Assembly: GCA_900547005.1 (NCBI GenBank)
Contig: URER01000028.1
Location: 1 to 32,074, forward strand
DNA length: 32,074 nucleotides
From: an uncultured Prevotella sp.
Lineage (GTDB): Bacteria > Bacteroidota > Bacteroidia > Bacteroidales > Bacteroidaceae
Direction of reading: 5' to 3'
Position 1 is the first letter of the stretch. Every line of letters begins with the position of its first letter. The notes under the pieces were generated by a model, which saw nothing but the letters and a program-made list of their open reading frames with translations, was not told where the DNA came from and searched no databases. Below are positions 7,769-15,865 of this stretch, in pieces. The position numbers and the translations under genes are program-made.

Positions 7769-9613
7769 TTATTCTACAGTAACAGACTTTGCCAAATTTC
7801 TTGGCTGGTCTACATCCTTTCCTTTACATACCGCAATATGATAAGCCAACAGTTGCAGTGGTATCGTTGCGATAAGCGGCTCCAGACATTCTATCACATT
7901 AGGAAGTTCTATCACATCATCTACGATTTTAGATATATCAACATCCCCTTTGCTTACGAGGGCTATAACCCTACCCTTACGTGCTTTTATCTCCTGAATA
8001 TTAGAACGCACCTTTTCATACATTGCATTATGTGTAGCTATCACGACAACTGGCATATCCGAATCTATAAGTGCAATCGGACCGTGTTTCATTTCCGCAG
8101 CCGGATAACCTTCGGCATGAATATAACTGATCTCTTTCAGTTTCAATGCTCCTTCCAAAGCCACAGGATAACCGAATCCGCGACCAAGATACAGGAAATT
8201 GCGTGCATAAGTGAACATCCTTGCAAGGTCTGCCACTTTATCGTTTACCTTCAACACTTCGCATATCTTATCAGGTATTTCGCTCAAGCCTTTTACAATA
8301 TCAAGATAATCTTTACGTGCTATTGTACCTTTAGCATCAGCGAGAGCGAGGGCAAACATTGTAAGAACCGTAACCTGACCTGTAAAAGCTTTTGTCGACG
8401 CCACACCTATTTCCGGCCCTACATGAATATAAGAACCTGTGTCTGTCGCACGTGGAATACTTGAGCCAACAGCATTACAGATACCATAAATAAATGCACC
8501 ACGACTCTTGGCAAGTTCAACAGCAGCCAATGTATCAGCGGTTTCTCCACTTTGAGAGATTGCAATCACCACATCCCCCCTACCAACAACGGGGTTGCGA
8601 TACCTAAACTCTGAAGCGTATTCAACCTCAACTGGTATGCGGCAGATATTCTCTATCATCTGTTTGCCTATCAGTCCGGCGTGCCAACTCGTTCCACACG
8701 CAACAATAAGTATGCGCTTTGCATCTATCAACTGGCGTTTGAAATCGATAACGGCACTCAACGTAACGTGATTTGCATCCACATTAATACGCCCTCGCAT
8801 ACAGGTCATAAGACATTCTGGCTGTTCGAAGATTTCTTTTAGCATGAAATGCGGATATCCGCCTTTCTCTATCTGTCCGAGGTTTATATCTACTGTCTTG
8901 ACTTCTGGTTCTTGATCTTCATTGAGCAAACTGACCACCTTGAGTTCTTCGTTCAGTTTGATTACAGCCACATTGCCATCTTCCAGATAAACGACTTGGT
9001 CTGTATATTCTATAATAGGAGTTGCGTCAGACGCAAGGAAGAACTCTCCCTCGCCTATGCCTACAACGAGCGGACTTTGCTTACGTGCTGCAATTATCTG
9101 CGTAGGATTCTCTTTATCCAATACAGCTATGGCATACGCACCAATAACCTGATGCAACGTTATACGAACAGCCGCAAGCAAGTCGACGTTCTTCTTAGTC
9201 TTTATATATTCTATTAGCTGAACGAGTACTTCTGTATCAGTATCTGACCTAAAATTAACACCTTTTTCAATGAGTTTGTTCTTTATTTCTGCATAGTTCT
9301 CTATTATACCATTATGTATAATAGCCAAATTCTTGGATGAAGAGAAGTGTGGATGGGCATTTACAGAAGACGGTTCTCCGTGCGTAGCCCAACGGGTATG
9401 GGCAATACCAACACAACCGGTAATATTTTTGTCAGAACAATAAGCCTCTAAATCAGAGACCTTACCCTTTGTTTTATAGACATTCAAGTCGCCGTTGTCA
9501 TTGAAAAGAGCAACACCGGCACTGTCATAACCACGATATTCCAATCTTTTCAGACCGTTTATCAGTATCGGATATGCCTCTTTAGTACCTATATATCCTA
9601 CAATTCCACACAT
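7769..9613 (-). CDS. glmS: Glutamine-fructose-6-phosphate aminotransferase (isomerizing)
   Basis: Makes glucosamine-6-phosphate from fructose-6-phosphate and glutamine, the entry to peptidoglycan and LPS amino sugars. The 614 residues match the family. Met1 is followed by the catalytic Cys2 (MCGIVGYIG). RLEYRGYDSAG and TRWATHGEP belong to the class II glutaminase domain (about 1-240). Two SIS domains follow, with CGTSWHAGLIGK and SQSGETADT for sugar-phosphate binding. The C-terminus DQPRNLAKSVTVE is the classic GlmS tail. The gene is 60 nt downstream of the polysaccharide-export lipoprotein, with no clear promoter between, and 18 nt upstream of the purF-like gene. No glmS ribozyme is visible in that short gap. 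Confidence 0.98.
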   Translation of the reverse strand: MCGIVGYIGTKEAYPILINGLKRLEYRGYDSAGVALFNDNGDLNVYKTKGKVSDLEAYCSDKNITGCVGIAHTRWATHGEPSSVNAHPHFSSSKNLAIIHNGIIENYAEIKNKLIEKGVNFRSDTDTEVLVQLIEYIKTKKNVDLLAAVRITLHQVIGAYAIAVLDKENPTQIIAARKQSPLVVGIGEGEFFLASDATPIIEYTDQVVYLEDGNVAVIKLNEELKVVSLLNEDQEPEVKTVDINLGQIEKGGYPHFMLKEIFEQPECLMTCMRGRINVDANHVTLSAVIDFKRQLIDAKRILIVACGTSWHAGLIGKQMIENICRIPVEVEYASEFRYRNPVVGRGDVVIAISQSGETADTLAAVELAKSRGAFIYGICNAVGSSIPRATDTGSYIHVGPEIGVASTKAFTGQVTVLTMFALALADAKGTIARKDYLDIVKGLSEIPDKICEVLKVNDKVADLARMFTYARNFLYLGRGFGYPVALEGALKLKEISYIHAEGYPAAEMKHGPIALIDSDMPVVVIATHNAMYEKVRSNIQEIKARKGRVIALVSKGDVDISKIVDDVIELPNVIECLEPLIATIPLQLLAYHIAVCKGKDVDQPRNLAKSVTVE

Positions 9614-9673
9614 ATATCATTTACTTTAAAATATTCTTACGTTAATCCGCCGCGCCATAGCAGTCGCGAATGT

Positions 9674-10468
9674 TTAGTCTCTCAATATCGTCACGAGCAA
9701 CGATGCTATAGAGGTAGCAATTCCGATAAATGAGAACCATATAGTTGTAGAACTACCAATGCCAGAATTCTTAGACTTTACCGAATTCGGCTCCACATAT
9801 ATAGCATCATTCTGCTGCAAATAATAATAAGGTGAGTTTATCAGGTTTGCATCATTAAGATTCAATCTCGTATGATGTTTCTCTCCTGTAGCATCTTCAC
9901 GGATAAGTAAAATATTATCACGTTTGCCGTAGATAGTAAGGTCGCCCGCCTTCGCCAAAGCCTCTATAATGCTGATTTTCTCCTGATCTACAGGAATCAC
10001 GCCAGGAGAAGCGACCTCGCCATAGACTGTAATATGATAACTTGACATCTGCACATTAACTACAGGATTCTCTGTACGCGCCAAATAAGGCTGTATCTTC
10101 GACTTAATGAGATCCTCACACTCAGTCCTTGTGAGGCCTCCAACATGAATCTTACCGATTAATGGGAAATTGATAAAACCGTCATTATCTACAAGATACG
10201 GTATATAAGAATTAGATCCTGTACCGCCGCCACCACTACCAGACGTAGTATAAGTAAGGTTAAAAGGCTCTGCTGCTTCCGGAACCGTAGTTTTAACCAC
10301 AATAGTCAGCTCGTCTTTAGGCATAATCTTAGCATCAAACAACCCTCTCGACGGAGCCAAACTAATAGAATCTATATTCGTAAAATAAGTAACACCCTTG
10401 CTGCTACCACAGCTTCCCAAAGTCATAATCATAGCAAAAGCTATGAAAGATAATAATAGTTTTTTCAT
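9674..10468 (-). CDS. Polysaccharide export lipoprotein (Wza/Poly_export family)
   Basis: An outer-membrane lipoprotein of the polysaccharide biosynthesis/export family, expected to help surface glycans cross the outer membrane. The open frame extends up to 10525, but I choose the ATG at 10468. It begins MKKLLLSF with an SPII lipobox LGSC, and the promoter at 10501-10532 would start transcription downstream of the longer start. The resulting 264 residues hold the Poly_export region (MPKDELTIVV, DNDGFINFPLIGKI), then a SLBB-like domain (YGEVASPGVIPVDQ), and end in a hydrophobic segment (WFSFIGIATSIASLLVTIL) that may be a membrane anchor. No tyrosine autokinase (Wzc) gene is adjacent. The next gene is glmS, a source of amino-sugar precursors. 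Confidence 0.88.
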   Translation of the reverse strand: MKKLLLSFIAFAMIMTLGSCGSSKGVTYFTNIDSISLAPSRGLFDAKIMPKDELTIVVKTTVPEAAEPFNLTYTTSGSGGGGTGSNSYIPYLVDNDGFINFPLIGKIHVGGLTRTECEDLIKSKIQPYLARTENPVVNVQMSSYHITVYGEVASPGVIPVDQEKISIIEALAKAGDLTIYGKRDNILLIREDATGEKHHTRLNLNDANLINSPYYYLQQNDAIYVEPNSVKSKNSGIGSSTTIWFSFIGIATSIASLLVTILRD

Positions 10469-10500
10469 TTCAAATTTATACGATATCGTTAAAAACGATG

Positions 10501-10532
10501 CAAAAATACTACTATTTTTCGACATTCACAAA
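10501..10532 (-). promoter_or_regulatory. Promoter of the export lipoprotein gene
   Basis: On the minus strand TTTG (plus 10529-10532), 20-nt spacer, TATTTTTG (plus 10501-10508). This is a clean match to the Bacteroidetes consensus. The transcript would begin near 10493, leaving about 25 nt before the ATG at 10468, which decides that start over 10525. Confidence 0.75.
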
Positions 10533-10551
10533 ACTTAATAGAATTTATTAC

Positions 10552-10590
10552 AAAAAAAAGCACCCACAGAGACATTCCGTGAGTGCTTTT
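10552..10590 (-). terminator. Rho-independent terminator of uxaC
   Basis: Plus-strand arms AAAAGCACCCAC (ending 10567) and GTGAGTGCTTTT (10579-10590) pair with one wobble. On the minus strand the stem is followed by a run of eight U. It lies 27 nt downstream of the uxaC stop and just upstream of the next promoter, separating the two units. Confidence 0.85.
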
Positions 10591-10616
10591 GTATTTAATA
10601 ATCAAATAAATCCAAC

Positions 10617-12020
10617 TTAATAGAACTTGAAATAGTTGCGAGCATTATTGTAGGATATATCCTCAACCATACGCGACAAGCTCTCCATATCATTAGGCAG
10701 CAAGCCTTTCTCTACATCATTTCCGAGCAAGTTGCAGAGCAAGCGGCGGAAATACTCATGACGAGGATAAGACAAGAAAGAACGGCTATCTGTTAACATT
10801 CCGACAAAGCGACTGAGCAATCCAAGTACAGAAAGAGCATTCATCTGACGGGTCATTCCATCAAGCTGGTCATTAAACCACCAGCCAGAACCGAACTGTA
10901 TCTTACCCGGGCAACTGCCATCCTGGAAGTTACCAAGCATCGTTGCGATGACCTCGTTGGCACACGGATTAAGACAATATAATATAGTACGTGTTAACTT
11001 CCCTTTCTTATTAAGCTCATCCAAGAAGTGGCTCATAGCCTTTGCCGTTGTAAACTCGCCGATTGAATCAAAGCCGGTATCAGCACCGAGCTTATTATAC
11101 ATCAACGTATTATTATCGCGAATAGCACCATAATGGTACTGTTGAGTCCAATCAGCCTCATAATCCATCTCTGCGCATACCGTGAGGAATGCGTGCTTAT
11201 ACTGGCGTACTTCCATCATAGAGAGCTGCTGACCACGCATTGCCTTTTCGAATATCGTCTCTATCTGGCTATCTGTGTACTCCTCATCATAGAACTCTTC
11301 TATTCCGTGATCCGATAGTTTGCAACCGTTCTCCGTGAAGAAGTCATGGCGTTTCTGCAACGCATCGACCATATCAGTGAACTTGTTTATCTCTACGCCC
11401 GACACTTCCGCGAGTCTCTTAACATAATCAGCAAACTCCGGTTTCTCTATATTCATCGCCTTATCAGGACGCCATGCCGGTATCATCTTAATCTCGAAGC
11501 CGCTCTCACGAGTCTGCTTGTGATAACGCAGGTCATCTACCGGGTCGTCGGTCGTACACACGCACTCCACATTATAATGACGCATAAATCCGCGAGCCGT
11601 ATATTCCGGCTGCTGCAACTTGGCATTACATTCGTCGAAAATCTCACGTGCGGTCTTCGGGCTCAACAGTTTATCGATTCCGAAAGCAGTTTTCAGCTCA
11701 AGATGTGTCCAGTGATACAATGGATTGCGGAATGTATATGGCACCGTTTCAGCCCACTTCTCAAACTTTTCCCAATCGGTTGTATCTGTTCCTGTGCAAT
11801 ATTTCTCATCTACACCATTAGTACGCATCGCACGCCACTTATAGTGGTCTCCGCCAAGCCAAAGCTCGGTAATGCTCTTAAACTTATGGTCTGATGCTAC
11901 CATCTCCGGAATAAGATGACAATGATAATCTATGATTGGCATCTTAGCTGCATGATTATGGAAAAGTTCCTGTGCTGTTTTAGTCTCCAAAAGGAAGTTT
12001 TCATCCATGAATTGTTTCAT
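10617..12020 (-). CDS. uxaC: Glucuronate isomerase (uronate isomerase)
   Basis: Interconverts D-glucuronate/D-fructuronate and D-galacturonate/D-tagaturonate in the cytoplasm, opening hexuronate use. The 467 residues match the family. The metal-binding pair His33/His35 is in DYHCHL, and the strongly conserved WLGGDHYKWRAMR, NPLYHWTHLEL and GSGWWFND blocks are present. Near the C-terminus LTDSRSFLSYPRHEYFRR is the usual UxaC signature. The gene stands alone; no uxuA/uxuB or kduI is in the window. The first Met (KQFMDENFLL) gives the normal N-terminus. It is divergent from ansA. Confidence 0.97.
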   Translation of the reverse strand: MKQFMDENFLLETKTAQELFHNHAAKMPIIDYHCHLIPEMVASDHKFKSITELWLGGDHYKWRAMRTNGVDEKYCTGTDTTDWEKFEKWAETVPYTFRNPLYHWTHLELKTAFGIDKLLSPKTAREIFDECNAKLQQPEYTARGFMRHYNVECVCTTDDPVDDLRYHKQTRESGFEIKMIPAWRPDKAMNIEKPEFADYVKRLAEVSGVEINKFTDMVDALQKRHDFFTENGCKLSDHGIEEFYDEEYTDSQIETIFEKAMRGQQLSMMEVRQYKHAFLTVCAEMDYEADWTQQYHYGAIRDNNTLMYNKLGADTGFDSIGEFTTAKAMSHFLDELNKKGKLTRTILYCLNPCANEVIATMLGNFQDGSCPGKIQFGSGWWFNDQLDGMTRQMNALSVLGLLSRFVGMLTDSRSFLSYPRHEYFRRLLCNLLGNDVEKGLLPNDMESLSRMVEDISYNNARNYFKFY

Positions 12021-12084
12021 AATAGAAGTATTTTTATAGTTGTTTATAAATTTATTATTGTAGTTTGTATTACTTTTTATTGTG

Positions 12085-12092
12085 CAAATATA
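12085..12092 (-). promoter_or_regulatory. Candidate -7 element for uxaC
   Basis: TATATTTG on the minus strand fits TAnnTTTG. It lies about 65 nt before the uxaC start. No good TTTG was found at the -33 position, so the call is weak. Confidence 0.4.
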
Positions 12093-12101
12093 ATCGTTTT
12101 T

Positions 12102-12133
12102 TTTGGAACTCTTTAGAATTTAAGCTAAATTTG
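12102..12133 (+). promoter_or_regulatory. ansA: Promoter of ansA
   Basis: TTTG at 12102-12105, 20-nt spacer, TAAATTTG at 12126-12133, matching the Bacteroidetes consensus. The transcript would start about 7 nt later, roughly 24 nt before the ATG at 12164. It is back to back with the uxaC promoter. Confidence 0.72.
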
Positions 12134-12163
12134 CACTAAAATTCACGTAAACGATGTCGTGCT

Positions 12164-13228
12164 ATGAACAATAACAGAAATAAGGTATTATCAATACAGC
12201 GCAAAGGCAAGGTACTTCTTATATATACGGGAGGTACTATCGGGATGGGGTGCGACCAGCATACGGGAGCACTCGAACCCTTAGATTTCAACCACTTAGT
12301 AGAAAGGGTGCCTGAGTTCGGGCAGCTCCCGACCGATGTGGACACATACCAATTCAACCCTCCAATAGACTCCTCAGATATGTCTCCGAGCAAATGGATT
12401 CAGATTGCAAGGATAGTTACCGACCGCTACGCCCAATACGACGGCTTCGTAATACTGCATGGCACTGACACTATGGCATATACAGCATCGGCACTATCGT
12501 ATATGTTCGAGAATCTCACGAAGCCCGTAATACTCACAGGAAGCCAACTTCCGATAGGCCAGTTACGGACAGATGGCAAGGAAAATCTTATCACGAGCAT
12601 CGAGCTTGCCTGCGCGCATTATGATAATGGCATGACTATCGTACCCGAGGTGTGCATCTATTTCAACGGGCATCTGTTGCGAGGCAACCGCTCCACAAAG
12701 CAGAATGCAGACGGCTTCAACGCTTTCGACTCATTCAACTATCCACATTTGTGTGATGCAGGTATTAATTTCACATACCATTATCACCATATTCTAACCC
12801 CTGACTATAACAAGCCGATGATTCCGCATCTCGCCTTAGACTCTAATGTTATAGTCTTTTCTTTGTTCCCTGGACTGCAAGAAAGCATAATACGCCATAT
12901 TCTTGACGCGCCGGAATTACGTTCTATCGTAATGCGGTCATACGGAAGCGGAAACGCCCCTCAAAAACCGTGGTTGATGCGCATACTAAAAGAAGCCAGC
13001 AACCGTGGCGTTACGATTGTAAACATAAGCCAATGCGTGTCGGGACAAGTGGAGATGTCGCGCTACAACACAGGCTACCAGTTGAAAGATGCCGGAGTAA
13101 TAAGCGGATATGACAGTACCGTAGAGGCTGCCGTAACCAAACTTATGCACCTGCAAGCACGCTTCCCTGACAACAATATAGTGCGGGAATACATGAATCG
13201 GAATATTGCCGGTGAGATAACGATTTGA
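12164..13228 (+). CDS. ansA: Type I L-asparaginase
   Basis: Hydrolyses L-asparagine to aspartate and ammonia. The 354 residues carry the two catalytic threonine motifs of the family: YTGGTIGMG at residues 21-29 and HGTDTMAYTASALS from residue 99. TGSQLPIGQLRTDGKENL is the conserved block after the second motif. There is no signal peptide, and the N-terminus (NNNRNKVLSIQRKGKVLLI) is consistent with the cytoplasmic type I enzyme. It heads a plus-strand run with the HAD phosphatase gene beginning 38 nt downstream. The start at 12164 follows a good promoter. Confidence 0.96.
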   Translation: MNNNRNKVLSIQRKGKVLLIYTGGTIGMGCDQHTGALEPLDFNHLVERVPEFGQLPTDVDTYQFNPPIDSSDMSPSKWIQIARIVTDRYAQYDGFVILHGTDTMAYTASALSYMFENLTKPVILTGSQLPIGQLRTDGKENLITSIELACAHYDNGMTIVPEVCIYFNGHLLRGNRSTKQNADGFNAFDSFNYPHLCDAGINFTYHYHHILTPDYNKPMIPHLALDSNVIVFSLFPGLQESIIRHILDAPELRSIVMRSYGSGNAPQKPWLMRILKEASNRGVTIVNISQCVSGQVEMSRYNTGYQLKDAGVISGYDSTVEAAVTKLMHLQARFPDNNIVREYMNRNIAGEITI

Positions 13229-13266
13229 GAAAAGGAAACAGGACATATAATATTCTGATTTACAAG

Positions 13267-13908
13267 ATGAAAGAATATAAAACTTATATTTTTGATTTAG
13301 ATGGTACTTTGCTTAGCACTCTCGGAGATTTGGCCGCGAGTACCAACTACGCATTGCGCACCAACGGAATGCCGGAACGGACGCTTGACGAGGTCAGACG
13401 CTTTGTCGGAAACGGAGTTAAGAAACTGATAGAACGCGCCGTGCCAGGCGGAATAGATAACCCACTGTTTGACAAGACTTTTGAAACTTTTCGCAAACAT
13501 TATCTTCAACACAATCTTGACACGACAAGACCATACGACGGCATCGAAGAAACGTTGCGTGAGCTCAAGAAAAAGGGCAAGAATTTAGCGATTGTGAGCA
13601 ACAAATTCTATGCTGCGACACAAGAACTCGCACGACATTTCTTCCCTGACACAATAAGCGTTGCCATAGGTGAGCGTGAGAATATACGCAGGAAACCAGC
13701 TCCGGACACCGTGATTGAGGCTTTGAAACAACTTGGATGTGATAAGGATGGGGCAGTATATATCGGCGACAGCGATGTCGATATCATGACTGCCCGCAAC
13801 TGCGGCATACCTTGTATAAGTGTCTTATGGGGATTCCGCGACAAAGATTTCCTTATTGAACACGGTGCCGAAACGTTCATATCCAGTCCGCAAGAACTGC
13901 TCACATAG
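13267..13908 (+). CDS. HAD-family phosphatase, phosphoglycolate phosphatase-like
   Basis: A HAD superfamily hydrolase of 214 residues. Motif I is FDLDGTLL with the nucleophile Asp10 and acid Asp12. It is followed by a helical cap (LAASTNYALRTNGMPERT..VGNGVKKLIERA), motif II VSNK, and motif IV IGDSDVDI. The cap and the GNGV..L block resemble Gph (2-phosphoglycolate phosphatase), but the substrate cannot be fixed from sequence. A longer reading from a TTG at 13225, overlapping the ansA stop, is possible. The ATG at 13267 is preferred because it gives the typical short lead into motif I. Probably co-transcribed with ansA. Confidence 0.88.
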   Translation: MKEYKTYIFDLDGTLLSTLGDLAASTNYALRTNGMPERTLDEVRRFVGNGVKKLIERAVPGGIDNPLFDKTFETFRKHYLQHNLDTTRPYDGIEETLRELKKKGKNLAIVSNKFYAATQELARHFFPDTISVAIGERENIRRKPAPDTVIEALKQLGCDKDGAVYIGDSDVDIMTARNCGIPCISVLWGFRDKDFLIEHGAETFISSPQELLT

Positions 13909-13959
13909 ATAAAGAAAACGCCCTATACATTACATATAATAGGAAAGGAAATACGAACA

Positions 13960-14355
13960 ATGAAGAAATTACTTGTTTTTACAATCGTTTTAGTCGCATT
14001 ATCGGGCTGCCACGAGAGCCTTGAAGACCGTGCCGCACGCGAAACCAAAGAATATACAGAGAAGAACTGCCCTACTCCTACGGTCAATTTCACACGCATG
14101 GACAGTATCACATTCGACAAATCGTCTCGCACAGTGAACTATTACTACACATTATGCGACAAGGCGGACGATACAGAAATCATAAACAAGCAGAAAGACG
14201 AACTGCGCAAAACGCTACTAAAGAGTCTGAAAGCATCCACCCAACTGAAAGTTTACAAGCAGGCCGGCTTTAATATCAAATATGTATATCATTCGGAAAA
14301 GTCTCCAGGCACTACCCTTTTTGAAGCAGAATACACTAAGAAAGATTATTTATAG
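13960..14355 (+). CDS. Small lipoprotein of unknown function (131 aa)
   Basis: The N-terminus MKKLLVFTIVLVALSGCHES has an SPII signal and lipobox LSGC, so the protein should be lipid-anchored. The rest is charged and probably folded as a small alpha/beta domain: NYYYTLCDKADDTEIINKQ, then a basic helix, then VYHSEKSPGTTLFEAEYTKKDYL. I recognise no family; similar small lipoproteins are frequent in Bacteroidota. It begins 51 nt after the phosphatase gene in the same direction and may share the ansA transcript. Confidence 0.85.
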   Translation: MKKLLVFTIVLVALSGCHESLEDRAARETKEYTEKNCPTPTVNFTRMDSITFDKSSRTVNYYYTLCDKADDTEIINKQKDELRKTLLKSLKASTQLKVYKQAGFNIKYVYHSEKSPGTTLFEAEYTKKDYL

Positions 14356-14665
14356 AACACTCACATAATATATATAAGCCTTATGAATTGTGCATTTTTA
14401 CAATTTGTAAGGCCAAATTTTAGTCTTTCTTTTTGGCCCTAAAATCTTAAGTCATTCTGTGAAAAATCCTTACAAGTATCGCTCTCAGAATTGCGAATTT
14501 ACAAACAAAATCTTTTTTGCTTGGAAATATCGCAAAATACGGCGTTTTTGGCAGTTTTAATATAAAGTCCTGACTATCAAAAACTTACCTCATTTCATCT
14601 CAAATCGACCTTTTGAAAGTATTTTTCCTGCATCTTTGAAATTGATAAAAAAGGCCCTCAAAGCC

Positions 14666-14794
14666 CTCAAAGTAGCCACTTAACCATCTTATGTGGCTAC
14701 TTTAACCCTCTTGAGTGCCTGCCTTAAGCCTCTTCAGTGGCTACCTTAACAGCGTTCAGTGGCTATCTTAACAGCCTTGAGTGGCTACTTTGAG
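14666..14794. repeat. 22-bp tandem array bounded by a 14-bp inverted repeat
   Basis: The marker TGGCTAC (or one-to-two-base variants) recurs at 14694, 14716, 14738, 14760 and 14782, exactly every 22 nt. The bases between follow a loose consensus (C)TTAACnnCnTTGAG. The outer ends, 14666-14679 and 14781-14794, are perfect 14-nt reverse complements. An inner perfect 11-bp pair (14669-14679 with 14693-14703) makes a compact hairpin at the left edge. Confidence 0.85.
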
Positions 14795-15207
14795 AAAGCC
14801 AACAAACGTTAAATCCGGCAAAAACGGCGTTTTTGATGTTTTCGGGAACGTCAATTTCAGACGAAAAATGGCTCTTTTTTTTTCTAATGGAGGCACTTTG
14901 GGAGTTTTGAGTTACGAATTTTGAGTTTTAAGTTGGGATTTTTGGGGCTAAAAATTAGCGGAAATGAGCAACTGAACCTATATTTAACAGTTCTTCACAC
15001 AGCATTGTATGTGTGTTGTTTGTCAAGAAAGTTTACTCAATTTGTATAAAAAACTCAATTCCAATAAGGTCATAATGTGTCAACAAAAAAGACTTTTAAC
15101 AACATAATCTATCCATATCTTGGCAACCATATTAACAAGTTAGAGGATTATACATTTATATTTCCTATTTAAAACTCAAAAGTTTCTTTTATAAGATGAA
15201 ACTTTTA

Positions 15208-15215
15208 TATCTTTG
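15208..15215 (+). promoter_or_regulatory. -7 element for the 15315 gene
   Basis: TATCTTTG fits TAnnTTTG. Upstream, TTTC at 15183-15186 is a one-mismatch -33 box with a 21-nt spacer. The leader to the ATG at 15315 would be about 90 nt. Confidence 0.5.
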
Positions 15216-15314
15216 CACAAAACGTCCATATAAGGATAAGCTCTCTTTGTCCGCTATTTCGTAAAACGAATAATGAGTGATATTTAGACGTTGCAGACAC
15301 ACAATAAGACTGTT

Positions 15315-15842
15315 ATGGCATCTTCAAAGAAAATAAAGACAAACAATAAACAGTACAGTACAAAAGCAGGAAACACGATGCGGGGCAGAAAAACCCCATA
15401 CGGTTGTGTGGCATTTGTTGTCATAGCCTTAACTGTCGGTATTACCATATTACAGGAAGAGAAGGCGAAAAAAGAAAGAAACGGAAACAAACACGCTATA
15501 GAAAGCCCTACAAGAATGGTATCTGACAGCATGACCATAGGGAATATGCCACATCAGACAAAAGAAGAAATACCTACAAACAAGATACAATATCCGCCGA
15601 AAGAAATGCTCGAATATGCTCAATACTATCAGGAAGGATACGAAAAAGGATTAGAAGACGGACAGACAGACTGTGACGACGGAGACTATCAGGCAAGCTA
15701 TGACAACTCAAACAAGTATTCCGGCAAGAAAGCGGCATACTATCGGGATGGATATGAGGATGGATATGAAGAGTCATACGAGGAAGTTATTGACCTCATG
15801 GAAAGCGGAAACAGCGATATTGACGAGGAGCTGGCAGAATAA
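15315..15842 (+). CDS. Single-pass membrane protein with DGY/EGY repeats (175 aa)
   Basis: I choose the ATG at 15315 over the upstream TTG at 15291. The protein has a short basic N-terminal tail (SSKKIKTNNKQ), one hydrophobic segment at about residues 29-46 (YGCVAFVVIALTVGITIL), and then a charged region that would lie outside the cytoplasm by the positive-inside rule. The C-terminal half has repeated aromatic-glycine-acid steps (YYQEGYEKGLEDGQ, YYRDGYEDGYEESYEE) separated by an Asp/Ser/Asn linker. The family is not recognised. The repeats suggest a tyrosine-rich binding or calcium-binding surface, but that is only inference. It is isolated between a long gene-free stretch and a convergent gene. 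Confidence 0.78.
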   Translation: MASSKKIKTNNKQYSTKAGNTMRGRKTPYGCVAFVVIALTVGITILQEEKAKKERNGNKHAIESPTRMVSDSMTIGNMPHQTKEEIPTNKIQYPPKEMLEYAQYYQEGYEKGLEDGQTDCDDGDYQASYDNSNKYSGKKAAYYRDGYEDGYEESYEEVIDLMESGNSDIDEELAE

Positions 15843-15865
15843 ACAAGATTACGACAGACCGGGCG

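Larger units (their letters stand above)
14356..15314. other. Gene-free interval of about 960 bp
   Basis: No coding frame, tRNA or known RNA was recognised. It holds a weak hairpin (GGCCAAA 14411-14417 with TTTGGCC 14432-14438), a direct repeat of ACGGCGTTTTTG (14539-14550 and 14824-14835), the 22-bp tandem array at 14666-14794, a TTTTGAGTT-rich stretch near 14901-14937, and the promoter of the next gene near 15208. The length and repeat content are unusual next to its tightly packed neighbours; an unrecognised structured RNA is possible but not shown. Confidence 0.6.

Noticed and set aside
9614..9673. glmS ribozyme or riboswitch upstream of glmS
   Set aside because: The gap is only 60 nt, too short for the ribozyme, and no characteristic structure is visible.
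9674..10525. Longer start (10525) for the polysaccharide-export lipoprotein
   Set aside because: The promoter at 10501-10532 would start transcription inside that extension, and the lipoprotein signal begins at 10468.
13225..13266. TTG start of the HAD phosphatase overlapping the ansA stop
   Set aside because: The ATG at 13267 gives the standard short lead to the DLDGT motif; the extra 14 residues have no family match that I can see.
14356..15314. Hidden gene or tRNA in the long gene-free stretch
   Set aside because: No sizeable frame with a start and sensible composition was found, and no cloverleaf was recognised by eye; a search with RNA models could overturn this.
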